Below are positions 49,284 through 63,000 of a DNA stretch of 64,000 nt, piece after piece; the first letter of the stretch is position 1; the number at the start of each line of letters is the position of its first letter. A model generated the notes under the pieces. It was not told the origin of the DNA, made no database searches, and saw only the letters and a program-made list of their open reading frames with translations. The translations under genes were made by a program, and so were the position numbers. Source of the DNA: Datnioides undecimradiatus (lineage: Eukaryota > Chordata > Actinopteri > Lobotiformes > Datnioididae); the NCBI GenBank assembly GCA_008933995.1, contig WARS01000026.1:1626501-1690500 (forward strand). The letters run 5' to 3'.

Positions 49284-50121
49284 GTAATGGATCCTGCTTG
49301 ACCACCTCCACCCGGAGGCCCATATATCCAACTTTTAATTAAGAACGCTCATCCCCTCTCCTGAGAGAGAGGCAACGGTAAAATAGGCTGGGGGGTAGCA
49401 ATGTGCGAATGTATCGTGTGTGTGTGTGTGTGTTGCAGAAGAGCCCTGCAGCCATCTGGTTTTTGTTAGACACAATATTAAGAGTGTGTCAGTGGCTGAG
49501 GCCTGGCTGATGGCTATCAATCTGCCCTTTAATGTATGACGGGATATATGGAGGGATGGATGGATATGGGCCTCCCTCAGAGAAGCTAATGGCTAAACGG
49601 GCGCATTAAGGTGATTGAGGCCGTGGTGGAGATGGGGCCCTTAGTGGAGCTGCACAAGGAGGCTTGAGGGCCTCCCCATCTCCGTTAGCCTTAAAGCTAC
49701 AGGAAACTGCAGGACAGCTGTTATGGGGATGGATGAGTAGAAGGATGGAGGTAGGATAAAAAACAGAAAAAGAGCTGAGATGAATAGGTTAAGTGTCGTG
49801 CTAAAACATCAGGAAATGTCCAGAAAAATTATATAGTGATTTTATAGTGTCATTTTGGTGACTAATACAAACAAAACCAGGAATTTAATGACAATCCCTT
49901 TGATTTTGGTTGGCATTTTTATATTATTCATAAAAAATAGGCTAATCAATAATTAATAGATTTGTCAGACAGAAAAAAGGAGTAGGAGGCAGAGAGGAGG
50001 AAAGGATGGAGAGAGATAAATGAGGAGGAGGAGCAGCTGTTGACACAAGCCCTCTCCTCTCTGTCAGATAAGAGATAACTGGGCTGCCAGTGTTTAGACA
50101 CACCATTAGTGGTGTCATCAA

Positions 50122-50122
<1 letters not shown>

Positions 50123-50170
<48 letters not shown>
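50123..50170. repeat. (CA)n microsatellite
   Basis: Pure CA tract, only about 100 bases before another at 50272-50329. Confidence 0.93.
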
Positions 50171-50172
<2 letters not shown>

Positions 50173-50271
50173 GAGTGAGTGAGGAGATAGAGGATTACTG
50201 GGGGGTGACACAACATATTGCTCTATTACTGCTTCAGGCTTGTCAGACTACATCCTTTTCTTTACAGCTCA

Positions 50272-50288
50272 TCACACACAAACACACA

Positions 50289-50329
<41 letters not shown>
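50272..50329. repeat. (CA)n microsatellite
   Basis: CA tract with interrupting AA in its first part. Confidence 0.93.
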
Positions 50330-50331
<2 letters not shown>

Positions 50332-51043
50332 GCTCTGTGGCTGCTGGTGAGCGTTCAATCCCACTCATCTGTGCTACACAGCACAGAGCCAACCAGCATT
50401 AGAGACCTGATGCTTGCAGCATGTGTCCTAATACCGCTGTGGCATAAGAACACAGGCAGCAGTCTGTCATCAGTCTGAGCTGAAGATCAGATTGATGCAC
50501 ATAACAGTCCACCTCTCTGTGATATGCTCTCGTGTTTCAGAGTAAAGTCAAAGTTAAGAAATGTGCTAATGCTGCAGAGGGCTACCACTCTTACTGGGTA
50601 AAATGTGTGTGTGTTTGTAATTGCAAACTATATGTGTATGTGTAAACTGTAAGGGGTTTATGTGTGTATGTATATTATAATGTAGTGTATACTCTAAATT
50701 GTAAACTGAATTATTCATTTCAGCGCAGGAGAAATAAATGGCATCAGAGCTACCGTGTGCGCACAGAGCTGGATATACAGAGTTGGGGCTGGGTACAGAG
50801 GGGTCATGAAGGACAGCGAAAGGGCGCAGATCCAACTTAAACTCCCACCTGGAAACTTCTCATTAAAACACAGACGGCCCACGGCATCCAGGTCGCCATT
50901 AAAGGCACACTGGCAAATAACAATGACTTTCAAACTATCCTTTGACTAATATTGCTGTCACTACAAGTTACTTGTGGCTTTGCAAAGACCAAAGAAACTT
51001 TTTTGGAGTGGTCCAGGGCTCCCCATGGTCACATTAAAAGCTA

Positions 51044-51135
51044 AGGCATAATTTGGCCATTCACTAACAACTCTCGGAGAATGCGTCCCTCAAGGAGCAC
51101 AATCAGGCATAATTGGCCAATCAACACTCGGAACA
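51044..51135. repeat. Imperfect direct repeat of a ~35-bp module
   Basis: AGGCATAATTTGGCCATTCA at 51044 recurs as AGGCATAATTGGCCAATCAA at 51105. Both are followed by a variant of AACAACTCTCGGA / AACACTCGGA. The module is not a simple repeat and lies in a microsatellite-poor part of the long intron. Confidence 0.7.
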
Positions 51136-52199
51136 AACACAACAATATACCTCACACAATGAGGCTGTTGGATACAGTCGCGTGGACAAGGCTTCAAGCT
51201 GAAAAATAAACACATTACTGCTATCATTGTTCTATTTTAAGGTTGGCTGATGGAAAATATGAACAATGTATTTATGTAACGCATCTGCCCGATGCACAGG
51301 TACATGTACGATCAAGTGCAGAAAGAAGTGACAACTTTGAATTAGTTCAAAATATTTTGTCAAAATGACAGATATGCTGGCATATACTACATATAAATAA
51401 CCCACATTATGCATCTATGTATATGTCAGTGCATATGTAAGCAATTTCTGCCAGCATGATGACTCTGCCTTTTCTTTTAAAAAAGTTGAGTCCCTAAAAG
51501 AGGGATATTCACCAAACAACAGGTAAAAGAATAAAACTGATGGCAGTAAACAAAAGCCAATCCATGAGGCTGTTTAAGTATGATCAATAACACCGGGGAC
51601 ACTTAAGGTGCAGCATGTCATTGCCCAGCACATAGACATTATTATCTATTATGGACTAACTATTGATCAGTTCTGCCAAATGTGGTCAATACAAGCACAG
51701 CACACTTCATTTAATAGGCTCTGTGAAGTCGGGAGAAAGTATTTTAATAAGATGATATGGCAGAAGAGGCTAAACTCAACCGGAATCTAGAAAAACTGAG
51801 GAACAAATGGTTTGCATTTGCTTTTTCACTTTTTTACTACTTGAGGGTTTAATGAACGTCCATTTGCATGCATTTTGTAACTACAATAAAATGAACTTAG
51901 ATGGAATTCATTTATGTAAACATCTTCTGGATGTGTTTGCATGCATGTATGTGTATGTGTGTTTGCGTGTGTGTGTGTGTGTGTGTGTGTGGCTGTGTGT
52001 GTTCGTGTACAGTATATCGCCCTTAATGTGGGCTTGAGCTTGTTAGTTGTACTAATTACTCCAAACAGCACAATGGATCTTTTTAGCCTGAGGGGCGTAT
52101 CCACTATGACCTCCCCGTGTGCTGGGGCTCAGTGGTCCTGGGGGGTATTTAGGAGGTAAACATGTTGACTGCACCTCTACCCCACCATACCACCATCCA

Positions 52200-52690
52200 T
52201 TTACTTCCCCACACGTCCAATTAATGGGCCACTAGCTAATTTGGGGTTGGTGCATATATGTAAATGAAAGGCAAACAAAAGGAATGGGTGATGGATGACA
52301 GGAAAGGGGGCTTGGGAAGGGTCCATGTGGGACACTCAGCACTGCAACACTAATTAAAAAGCCATAGCACGAGAGCACTGAGGTAACTCATTAGTTGCAA
52401 CCTGCTTCCCAGCCGCACAGCGCACTGAGTGCTAATGCTAGCTAGCTGCGAACAAGGGAAAGCCACACAGAGAAAGAGAGAGAAAAAAACAGTAAGGGAA
52501 TGATGGACATGGGCATTGTGCTACACTGAGGTGTTCATGTGGGCATATAAGCCCAGCCAAATTAGCTTGGTTGCATTAGCCCTCCTGTGCCATTACCCAT
52601 TAGTTTAGTGCAGGGGGTAGCAAGCTGAAGAAAGGTTACCATAAGCATGGCAATTAGGGCTATAATAGGATAAACAACAACCTGGCCGAT
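52200..52690. promoter_or_regulatory. prdm16: Candidate intronic enhancer rich in homeodomain-core sites
   Basis: The block contains many TAAT/ATTA cores (CCAATTAATGG, AGCTAATTTG, CTAATTAAAAAG, CATTAGTTGC, AAATTAGC, GCATTAGCC, CCATTAGTTTAG, GCAATTAGGG). They are interspersed with GC-bearing sequence and no microsatellite. The clustering is visible by eye; conservation was not tested. Confidence 0.3.
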
Positions 52691-55600
52691 GGAGGGAGTG
52701 AAGCAGAACACAGTGTAGGGAATGATTACAGAGGCCAAGTGTATGGAGGTGGGTGACTTTAGCTATATTGATCTGTGGCACTGCGGTGGAAGGAGCTCAA
52801 AGTGGCACCCACTGAGCGTGCGTGGCTTCTCAACACAGTGGAGACAATGCCAACGGTGTCCACATGAAAACACCGGCACAAACAGATATGCACAGGCTTA
52901 GCCTCTCATACCTGTGCACACACACGCACACACACGCACACTGTACAGGCATGTGATTGGCGTGCGTACAGTATGCAACGTAACCTACGACTGTGACCCC
53001 TCTGCACCAGTGTCTGTGCCCCTGGCAGTTTTCTCCTTTGGCGATTCATTTCATCTTGGTGTGAATCATCATGGTCTTTCCCCTGCTGCTCTTTATAAAA
53101 CGCAGCCATCTACTCACATTTAATTCATCGTTTAACAACAAAACCATCCACAGAAAACATTTTCATAGAGGAGGACCAGTAGAAGGAGAAAGAAAAAAAG
53201 GAGGGAGAAACAAGTACTGTGGGATCAATGGTGCAAAAAATTGTTTTTATCGAATGCTGTGTGGCTCACATTTCCTGCAGACACAGATAAGAGAATGGGA
53301 CTGAGCAGACCCTTCTGTGAATTTGTGTTTGGGGGGGGAGGCAAGAAAATAAATGAGATTATTGATGTTACATGTCAAATATAATTGCTGAGATCTGAGC
53401 AAAGAGGAGGAGAGGGTAGGCTGATGGGCTCGCTGATCCGTGGAATGCTTCATTTGGGGAAAAGGCCAACAAGTCACAGAATCTGGATTGTGACCTCTGA
53501 TGTGTGTGCATATGTGTTTGTGTGTGATACAGTGAGGGAAAGAGAGCACTTACAACGGAGATGTTAACTTTAAAACAGGAGTTACACATACACACACACA
53601 CCTCTTTGTGTCATGATCCCAAAACTAGATGTCAGACTCACTGTCTGTCAGATGTAATGTGTTGACATCTACATGATGTCTTGATTTTTCAACCCTCGGG
53701 TCACTCTTTTTGGAAGGAACCCCCCTCATGTAAGATTCTCTGTGGTCTTAAAGCATGCATGCTATATTTCCCCTGTGGATCCTGCTCAGCTCAAAGAAGA
53801 ACTAAATAATAACTTGGGTATGTCTGCACAGTGCAGGATCTCCATATGTGATGAAGATAAATCATCTTGCAGAATGTGGGAACACATGAATTTGTAGATG
53901 AGGAGATCAAATTTAGCTGGAGTTTGAAGAAGGCATCTGATTTTCCATTGAAGGAGCCATTTCAGGTTACAATCTGAAATGGCATTACAGTTTAACATCT
54001 AAAACTACTGAATTACATGAAATGAAAAAGCTACAGCAAAAGTTTAGATAAAGATAAAGATGCATAACTAAATGGACATTTGTGAGTGCGTGTGTGTGTG
54101 TGTGTGTTCTGGATAGCGTATAATGAAAAGTCCCATAGCTGGTGGTTGCATTCCGAAAGAGAGAGATGTTCAGAAATCGTATGAAATTAGAGATCATCTG
54201 TAAGGCCAAATAGACATCCTGCCCGTGTGTGTGTGTGTGTGGGTGTGCATGTGCCCACTCACAAAGACACATTCAGAAGCCCCATGGCTCCGCAGACGTT
54301 TGGGCTTCGTGATGGAGTCAGACATCTCATCTCATTCACAAAGCAAACATTCCAACTTTGCAGCGCTTTTCAACACTTTCCACTAATTCTGCTCATTTCC
54401 AGCGTACATCGTCTTCATAAGTAAACAGCTGCTCTCTCCTGCAGGAAAATCTCAAATCCGAACTTATCCCTCTTTAAAGGTAACATTTTCCAGCTCAGTC
54501 GCCAAGGTGGCCCTCTGGCTCGATCATTATTTAAATGTCAAATGTCAGCATCAACTTCAGGACAATTTGTTCCTTTTAACAGGGAGTTGTGTTTGCGGCA
54601 GCAGAGCGGAGTTGGAGTGGGAGAATGAGAGCTGTGCCTGAGCTGTGCCTGATTCCCTTACACACATAAGGAATATGTGAGGAATTTATCAATATGAGAT
54701 AAATATACTGTAACGGTATAATGCTGTAGCTGCAGAAATATGTGCAAATTATGACACAAGGCACTAATTATATTGTATTCACAAAAACAAAACAAAAAAA
54801 ACAAATTATACAATTTATAAAAGCAGATTTTATGTTAATAAGGTAACTCTTAGGTTAGACCTCCAAACACTGTTGGGTGTTCTGTTATGAAAAAAAACAT
54901 TGCTGTTTCTTCTAAACAAGATTATAACAGGTATAACATTACAACAAAAATGGCAATTGAAAATTCTAAAGCTAGTAAATATGTAAACAAAACAAACTTA
55001 AATTTTTGCAATATTCCTTATTCTTGCAGTTAATATCTACACATTTTTTATATTCCAAATGAACACCAAAACATTTATTTTCAAAAAAACTGAAGACTAA
55101 AGACACATTGTGAATGAAACGGTGCAAAAATCTATAAGTGTAATTTATTATTTATTGTTTAAATGCATCTTTTAATCCTTACAATCATACAGCTATCAAC
55201 CATCTATGGAAACTGAATGTCTGTCGATGAGTCAAGTATATCTCCTCGAAGGACATCCTGTCCATCCCCAGTTCAGGCCAATTTGCAACAGGATCCCAAA
55301 GGTAGTCAAGTCCCCCCGCCAAGTCTCTCATATTTTCAAGCTGACCGTTTTATGGCAAGATCTGTAAAATAAGCCCACCACCTTGGCCTTGGGTTCACGC
55401 CACCTCCATAAATTCTAAGCTTATGACAACAGGGCATGAGGGTCAGTGAACATCTTCAAGCCAAATGGTTTTGTTAGTTCCTGCTTTACGTCCAATATTC
55501 GCAGCACATTTTCCAAACTTCAATTGTGTTTACAGTGATTTGCAGTTGCGTGCCAGCAATCATTTTATGGGTTTAAGTGTTGCATTTTAAACTTGGCAGA

Positions 55601-57315
55601 GATGTACATCATGCTGCCTCTGTTCTCACTGCCCCACAAACACGCTCTTCTGAGTGAGCGTGTATATTCAGATGCAGGGTGGGAATGTATCTAATGACTC
55701 CACCGCTGCACTATCCATCAATGGCCTTATGTGGACAGTGAAAATCAATGGTTCCACACAGAGCTACCTGAGGTCCCCCACACTTCCTTTGTCATAACCG
55801 CTCGATACATCAATGAGCAGAAAGTACAACACATTTCAGTTTGGGGGGTTATTGGCAAGCGTGGTGGGTGTAAATCTTTTTGGTGTTTTCCGATGATTGT
55901 GAACTTCTCCATTTCAAAGCAGCATTGTGTTGTGTCAAAGATCACCTATTCAAGTCTCAACTGTAGTCTTTCTTTCATTGATAATTCATTCATCCATTCT
56001 CTTTGTTCCCCCCAGTCACTCATATTTTGCGTGCATGATCTTTCTTTGATGGATTCAGTTTTTTCCCTCTATCCATTTCTCCCTCACTTTCTCCCCTTCC
56101 AGCTCCTAACTCTCTTCTCTCTGGGCGCTTATTGACATTTCCCTGCTAACCTTCTCTTTTACGCTCACCTTAATGTGTGCTGCCTTATCAGATGCGCAGG
56201 TGGTTTGGAGTTTCATTCGACCTCACTCCCTACTCTCCTCCTTTCCTCCGGGTTATTCATCCCTCCTTCCTGTGCTCTGAAAGTCAAGCTTCCCTTTACA
56301 AAACCCCTGCGGTCTTATCTGGGAGACCCCGCGACCCCACAGTCATTGCAGCAGCCAGCAGGACAGAATAGAGACCACAGCTCCCTCGGGAGGAGGACAA
56401 CGGCACAGAGGTGTGTGTTTGTGCGTGTGCGTGCGTGCGTGTGTGAGTTCAGCGCCATTAGAGCAGTCTATTTACTGCCCAACTGTCTAAACACTTGTGA
56501 TAACATACAGTGCTGCAACAGCAGTCTACAGTACTCCAGGGACAGTGCTGATGCTGCTCAACATGGAGTGAAAGCAAAAAACTAGGCTCTGGGACTATCA
56601 ATTATAACACTAATTAATCCATTGATTATAAGTTTTATTGATTGATTTATTGGTTTGTCTACTAAATGTCACAGGTTCCCAGATGCCAAAGGTTTGGTCT
56701 TCAAGCTGCTGGTCCAAAACAGTCTTAATTTAGAGATATTTTATTTTGTGTTTGTGCATTATTGTCAATAAATGTCTTAAATGGTTAATCAATCATGGTA
56801 TTTTCTCATTAATTTTCTGATTCTCTGATCAATGATTTCAGTCCTACATATTTCCAGGGCCTGCCAGGGCAATGCTAGGCACACAAACAGAGATCCACAG
56901 GTCTCTTTTAACTGACAATTGATGGATAAGGCTGCTAAATAAAACTGTTGAATATTAGTGTTGTTGTTATTGTCATTATCATCCTTCTTTTAACTTGGGA
57001 ACTGTAAATATAAGTGGTGTAAAACTGGAGTTGCAGGGATTTAACAACCTCGACACCTTAATAACTTGCTCTCACACTGTTTTTAAACCATTTGTCAAAG
57101 AGCCAAGTGAAGTCCAGTGATAATGTGAGACGGAATTTCACATTTCCTTTCAGTGTTTGTGTGTGCGTGTGTGTGTGTACGTGTGCACTCTTGTGTTTGT
57201 TTGTACATATGTGGTCTATTTCACAGTCTCTGCAGGTGCACCAGAGGGCACATATCCTATATTCATATCCTCATTCTATTCTGGCCAAGAGAGCTCCCCA
57301 AGGAGAGCACCTGCC

Positions 57316-57339
57316 ACACACACACACACACACACACAG
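57316..57339. repeat. (CA)n microsatellite
   Basis: Short CA tract, with a TG-rich stretch at 57154-57186 before it. Confidence 0.9.
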
Positions 57340-58243
57340 ATTTTGATTAATGGAGAGAACAATGGAGAAAATATGCATGGAAGAGCAGGAAAGAAACCGA
57401 CACCAGAGGGAATATATGGGAACTATAATGATATGAATGGGTATTGAAAATACAATGAATCAGCAAGCTCAACAATGAAGGCTTCTAAAGAAATTAAAAA
57501 GTGATCAGTTACCAAGTAATGATTGAAAGAAATCACAGGAACTGAAAACACAAGTCAAGGAGTATTTTACACAAAATCGACTGAATTCAAATCATATTTA
57601 CTTTAGGTGAATTTTGGACTAAAATGGTCCGTGCTGAAACGTCTTCATATATGACTATTTAAGGTCATACATTCCAAAATGATGAGATGGGCAGAGATAG
57701 ACAGACAGGGCCTGGCTGCTGTTGCTGCTGCTGAGGGTATTTATAGGTATTATCATTCAGTCTGTAATGCTGGCGATCTATGCTGAAGGCGCGCTATTAG
57801 GTTACAGCGGGAGAATGACATCACATCAAAACGAGAAGGACAGATGATCAAGACATTACGGTTTCTTACAAAACTTTACTTCAATTGCCCTTTTTGGAAA
57901 AAAAACTTCCTCTCCTCAGGACTGATGTCAGATCCTTTTTTGAAACATGGATTTGGGAAGCAGTTATGAGCTCATTGTTACAGTCGCAACAAACCAGTTT
58001 CTTCACAGCTACCTACAGAGGTTTTATTTTTTTGACAAGCTGATTATAGAGTGTGCAGACCTGCTGTTTTCACTAAGTCTCAGCCAGGTACACAGTGAAA
58101 GATGATGGAGTGTGGACAGGAAGGAGCAAGCCTGTGTCTGTGATAACAGGTAAACCATCTCGAGGGGCGCACCGGTTTTAATGATTGCAAAGTATTTGGT
58201 GCTGGGAAAGGAAAAAAATGCAGAATTAATACAATATACACAG

Positions 58244-58456
58244 GGCCGGCTGTGGCTCAGTGATAGAGCAGGTCGTCCACCTATCAGAGTATTGGTGGTT
58301 CGATGCTGCACCATCAGTACATGAATGGTTAGATTCCTTTGTTTCCTTAGTTTTGTTTGGTGTGAATGGGTGAATGCCGACTTGTAGTGTAAAGCACTTT
58401 GAGTGGTCAGACGACTAGAAAAGCGTTATATAGGTACAGGCCATTTACATACATTT
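58244..58456 (+). mobile_element. tRNA-derived SINE
   Basis: The element has an RNA polymerase III A box (TGGCTCAGTGATAGAGC, 58253-58269) and B box (GGTTCGATGCT, 58297-58307). A body and tail follow with GTGAATGGGTGAATG, AAAGCACTTTGAGTGGTCAG and ACTAGAAAAGCGTTATAT ending CCATTTACA. This tail is common to SINEs of percomorph fishes such as the AFC-type elements. Several differences from the usual AAGCGCTTTGAG and AAGCGCTATATAA words suggest an old copy. No clear target-site duplication was found. It lies in the long prdm16 intron, antisense to the gene. Confidence 0.85.
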
Positions 58457-58781
58457 AAACTGTGTATGCAGTGAGTCAACTTCTTTCAAGTCAATTTCTT
58501 AATTAGGTTATTATTATCAAAAATTAAGGATGAAGTAAATAGCCATCGTTGGGTCTCTAGAATTTTACCTATAAGAGAAAGAAGGAGAGGGGGAGAGGAG
58601 GAGAGAGAGAAAGACAAAGAGAAAAGAAATGGGGGGGGTGTTCAATGTAAAGTCGAAGTTGAAGGCAGGAGGTGAGAGCCTGAAGCAGCATTATGCAGGA
58701 AGTGACAATTTGGTTGTCACACTGTGCTCTATAATCTACACCTCATTCTGCAGCTATGCTTTGCCTGTTGGACACTGCCCA

Positions 58782-58783
<2 letters not shown>

Positions 58784-58832
<49 letters not shown>
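58784..58832. repeat. (TG)n microsatellite
   Basis: Pure TG tract, about 330 bases past the SINE. Confidence 0.93.
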
Positions 58833-58835
<3 letters not shown>

Positions 58836-60063
58836 GTGGCAACAGTGCTTGCCTCTCGGTTGTAATGGGAGATTGTGTTTCATTGTATACACAACAAAAG
58901 GTTGTTTCTGTGGAGGTTGATGTGTCCTGATATATAGGTTTTTCTCTGTGTTTACTTGCAATTTACTTGCATTTTGTTGTTCAGCACTGACTTGTATTGC
59001 TATTAAGTTTGTCAGCAGGGAGATGTTTTCTCATTCATCTACTCAAAGGGGAAAATACTGTCTGCAAATTCCCTAAAATCTAATATTCAGTTGTACACCA
59101 GGCAAGCTATATTTGGTACGCCTGGAAAGGAACTTGAATATAACATCTTAGCTAGTTTGTCCAACAGGGCAGAAAGTGTGTACAGTGCTGTGCCTTGTCT
59201 ATCCAGTCTCACATTAATTTAAATCAACTGTAATCCAGCTGCTGTGTTTATCAGACAATACAGATGTGTTCATGCACAAGCATGTTCATGTTTAAGCTCA
59301 CAAGAATACAAAGCCTCTCTGTATCAAATACAGACTTAAATGTGAGGCTCAGTGCATGATAACCTGCCATCTAACTGGACAGTTTGTTACTGAGACCTGG
59401 GGATCTGTGAAACTGCCGAGACGCCAGCATGGATTAAGCTGACATGTTTGCAGAGGGGCACCGGGAGTCCACAAATGCACACCCATGCACGCTCACACCA
59501 GTGACATCATTACCCAGACAGCCAAAAGTTTAGATTTGACGACAGGACTAAAGCAAATGGCACTATGAAGAGGAGTGTGTTTGAGCTGAGGAAGTTGTTC
59601 TGAGCCTGTGTTTGCATTAGTAGGATACATATTATACATTTAGCTGTACACACACACTGGATGTGCAGCTGAAGGATACAGTAGCTAAACTCGCAGACAG
59701 AAGACAAGACTTAGCTTTCACCTAAACTCTAAAGGTTCTCTGTCTTTTCAACTATTAGCCCAGGGGCCAACAGATATGTTGTTAATGGCTAAAATAAATG
59801 GTTCTCCAATCACGGAGGGCGAGTGGTGGAGGTTATCATCCCTGGTGTAGGGAGAGAGAGGGAGAGACAGTCTAATTCTTTCCAGCTGTGAGGCTGTGTG
59901 TGTGTGTGTGAGAGAGAGAGAGACTGACTGTTCAGGGGCTAAAATGACAGATTTACTTGGCCCCTTAAATGCAGCAGACAGGCCAGGCTGCATATACTGT
60001 AAGAGAGGCCTTGTTAGAAGGACGAGGCCCCTCAGACCAGACTGTGCCGGTGTGTTGGTGTTG

Positions 60064-60088
60064 GTGTGTGTGTGTGTGTGTGTGTGTG
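60064..60088. repeat. (TG)n microsatellite
   Basis: Short TG tract. A mixed TG/GA tract precedes it at 59896-59922. Confidence 0.9.
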
Positions 60089-63000
60089 CGTGCATATGTG
60101 TACATATTTTAAGTGGTCCATTTATTGATTAAAACAAATGCATTATTTCTATTATTATCACGTTAGAGCAACTGTTTATGAAAATCATGTCAGGATAACG
60201 CTGTTTTCTGTTCTAGCACATTTGCTTGTGTGTGTGTGTTTAATTTGAATAATAGCAGCCATGTTGACACATACGCTGTCTACACACACACCTTTTCTCC
60301 CAAGTCCACTTAATCCATTTCCTCACTTATGTAGTTACAGTAGTGGGACCACCAAAACCTCTCCTGCAAAGTCCACCTTGTGGCGAGAGGCACCTAGTTC
60401 ACAAACACATAAACACACACACACACTAAGTGGGTTTCCCAGACATATACATTTCTCTTGGCCAATGCTCGGCCAGACACATACTGTGTATGAGTGAGGT
60501 TGGCAGCACTCACCATGAGGAAGCAGCACATTTGGAAAGGGAGAGGTGGGAAGAGGGGTGGAGAGAGGGGGACAAGTTGGAGGATGGAGAAAGGTGGAGG
60601 AGATACTCAGATGATGGCTTGTCTGAGTTTCTCAGTCAAAAAGCTTGTTTGCCCCACCAACAGTCCCAAACTTAAAGATTTTAAATTATTCAAGATATAA
60701 ATCGGGGAAACAGCAAAGACTTGTACTGTATTGATGAGGCTGGAACCAGTGAATGTGAGTTACTTAGACCATTAATCATCTATTAAAATGGCACGTGATT
60801 CATTTTCTGACCAATTTTCAACTAATTATCAATCAACTTTCAGCACAAATGTATCTTTAACTGCAAATATGTTGTGACTTGGACATTTCCTAAACCCAAC
60901 AATAGCTGACTTAAAGTTCAATATTCCAGGAATGAAAAACTATCAATTGCCAGTTCAAATATACGGTCATGATCTTTATACAGACTTTGGTATAAGAACT
61001 CAGAGAGAGCCAAGGCACATGGACGGTACACCTTTACAATAAAAGCTTGCACACACATCCATGTGAACACATGGAGGCACACATAGCAAAAAGTACACAT
61101 TAAGTCACATACTGTACATGCGGTCCCCTGACATATATGTGCAGACACAAAGAAAAAGAAAAAAAGACGGAGGGGGAGCACAGAAGAAAATGCAAAGGGT
61201 ATAATTTTCCACAATCAGCCCCCGCTTGAAACAAGCAATTAGGGGGAATGTGCAGAGCATCCCCTTGTGCTGGGGGAGGCTCGGTGTGTGTGTGTGTGTG
61301 AGTGTGTGTCCATGTTTGTGTAGACCTTTCGTCTCTTCCTCTAGGTCTTTCTTGTGGTTGGGTAGGTTGGTTCAGGGGCAGTGCACAGCAAATTCGATAA
61401 TTCCACCAACAAATGGGCCAAAGCATGCCCTCAGATCACAGTTATCTCACACAGCATCACTATACAACTCATCTATTATACCAACAGCATTATACAAACA
61501 GTATGAACCAAACAAGTTACAGGCCCATTAAATAATTATCTCAGATAATTGTTTTAGAGGACTAAGTTTACCAAGGATGGATAGTTACAATTTGATTACT
61601 ATTTGGACAAATTACAAAGACTAATACAAAATTAGTTACTTAAACTTCACTGGTAAAATGAGGCAATTTTCGTTAGCAGCATCTTTTTATGGTTGAAATA
61701 TTAACAACACAGGACCGATATATTTCATACATTGTGGTAGAATGATGAACAAAAATGCTGCCTTATTTTTGCCTTTGTTACGTTAGCTGCAGCATAGTAG
61801 GGATTCTTTTTACTTTTAAACATAGATAGTAGGGTGTAATGGATATACTGTACATTATAAATGGATATTAGCTATTAGGGTTTGTCTTGGGGGGCTTGCT
61901 AATGAAGAGAAGAGAGGCAATGACACAAGACGAGCAGAACAGAAATAATATTGTCTGAGGCAGCCATGGCAGTAAATTGGGGAAACACAAGCCTTAATCC
62001 CAGAGGTGGAGTTTCCTCCTTCAGGCTCCTTCAGTAGGAAAAAGAACAGAGCACACTGTTTTATCTGTGTGGTCCAACGGCTCAGCTTTCTTTCTCTCTG
62101 TCTGTCTCTGCCCCTCTTTCCCTCCTGCTATGTCTCGTTCACAGCTCACAGATGCGGCTTGTTCTCTGTTCAGGTAGTGTGTGTATGTGCATGTGAAGTC
62201 TGATCTCCTCCCCTGAGATGCCCCTTTACCCCTCAAGTCACCTGCATGACCTGTCCTTGCTATAAGCGCTAACCAGCTACATTCACGCAACCCAAAATTA
62301 ATACTAAAGATCATTTTTCATATCTGGTTTACTTGTATTGTTTATACTTTATCTTGTCCAGTGACCTTTAACCTTTCTTCAGAACCAACCTCATGCAATC
62401 GCAGAACATGTGAGGTAAGAGGATATGTGGTGGCTGCTATCAGCTTGCAGCCTTGTCGGTCTATAGAATAGACACCAGTGTTTGTCCTCCAGATCGCTTC
62501 AATACACGTTCCCATCCAAAGTACACGGTGGCAGGATCTTGCGTTGCTTAAACACCCGCATTCTCTGGCGTGATTATTTTCCTACAGGGTACTTCTGCCT
62601 AACACATGTGTATGTGTGAGGCTGTGTGTTTGTCTTAGATTAATTACCAAGGCCCGTGTGTCTGTAGGAAGAAGTGAGTGTGCATATGTGTGTGTGTGTG
62701 TATGTGTGCCGGTGTGAATGTGTGTGCTCAATGTCCAGGGGCCAGGTTTATTGAAAGCTGCCGTCCCTCAGATAAACATACAAGCACTGACAAGATTCTC
62801 CAAAGAGGAACAAGGTGTCATGGGAGATGCAGGGAAAATAATCGGCTGAGTTCAGAGGTGGAGAGAAGAAAAGCGTGGAGGGGAGAAGAGCACCGAAAAC
62901 AACATGAGAGAAAAATAAACGGCAGGTGTTTGAGAAGATTTAGTGTAGCACTTGCAAAAACGGGAAACGGGTTCACGCAGAGGAGGAGGAGGAATTCCAC

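Noticed and set aside
58253-58307. tRNA gene
   Set aside because: A and B boxes are present, but the cloverleaf is not complete and the sequence continues into a fish SINE tail.
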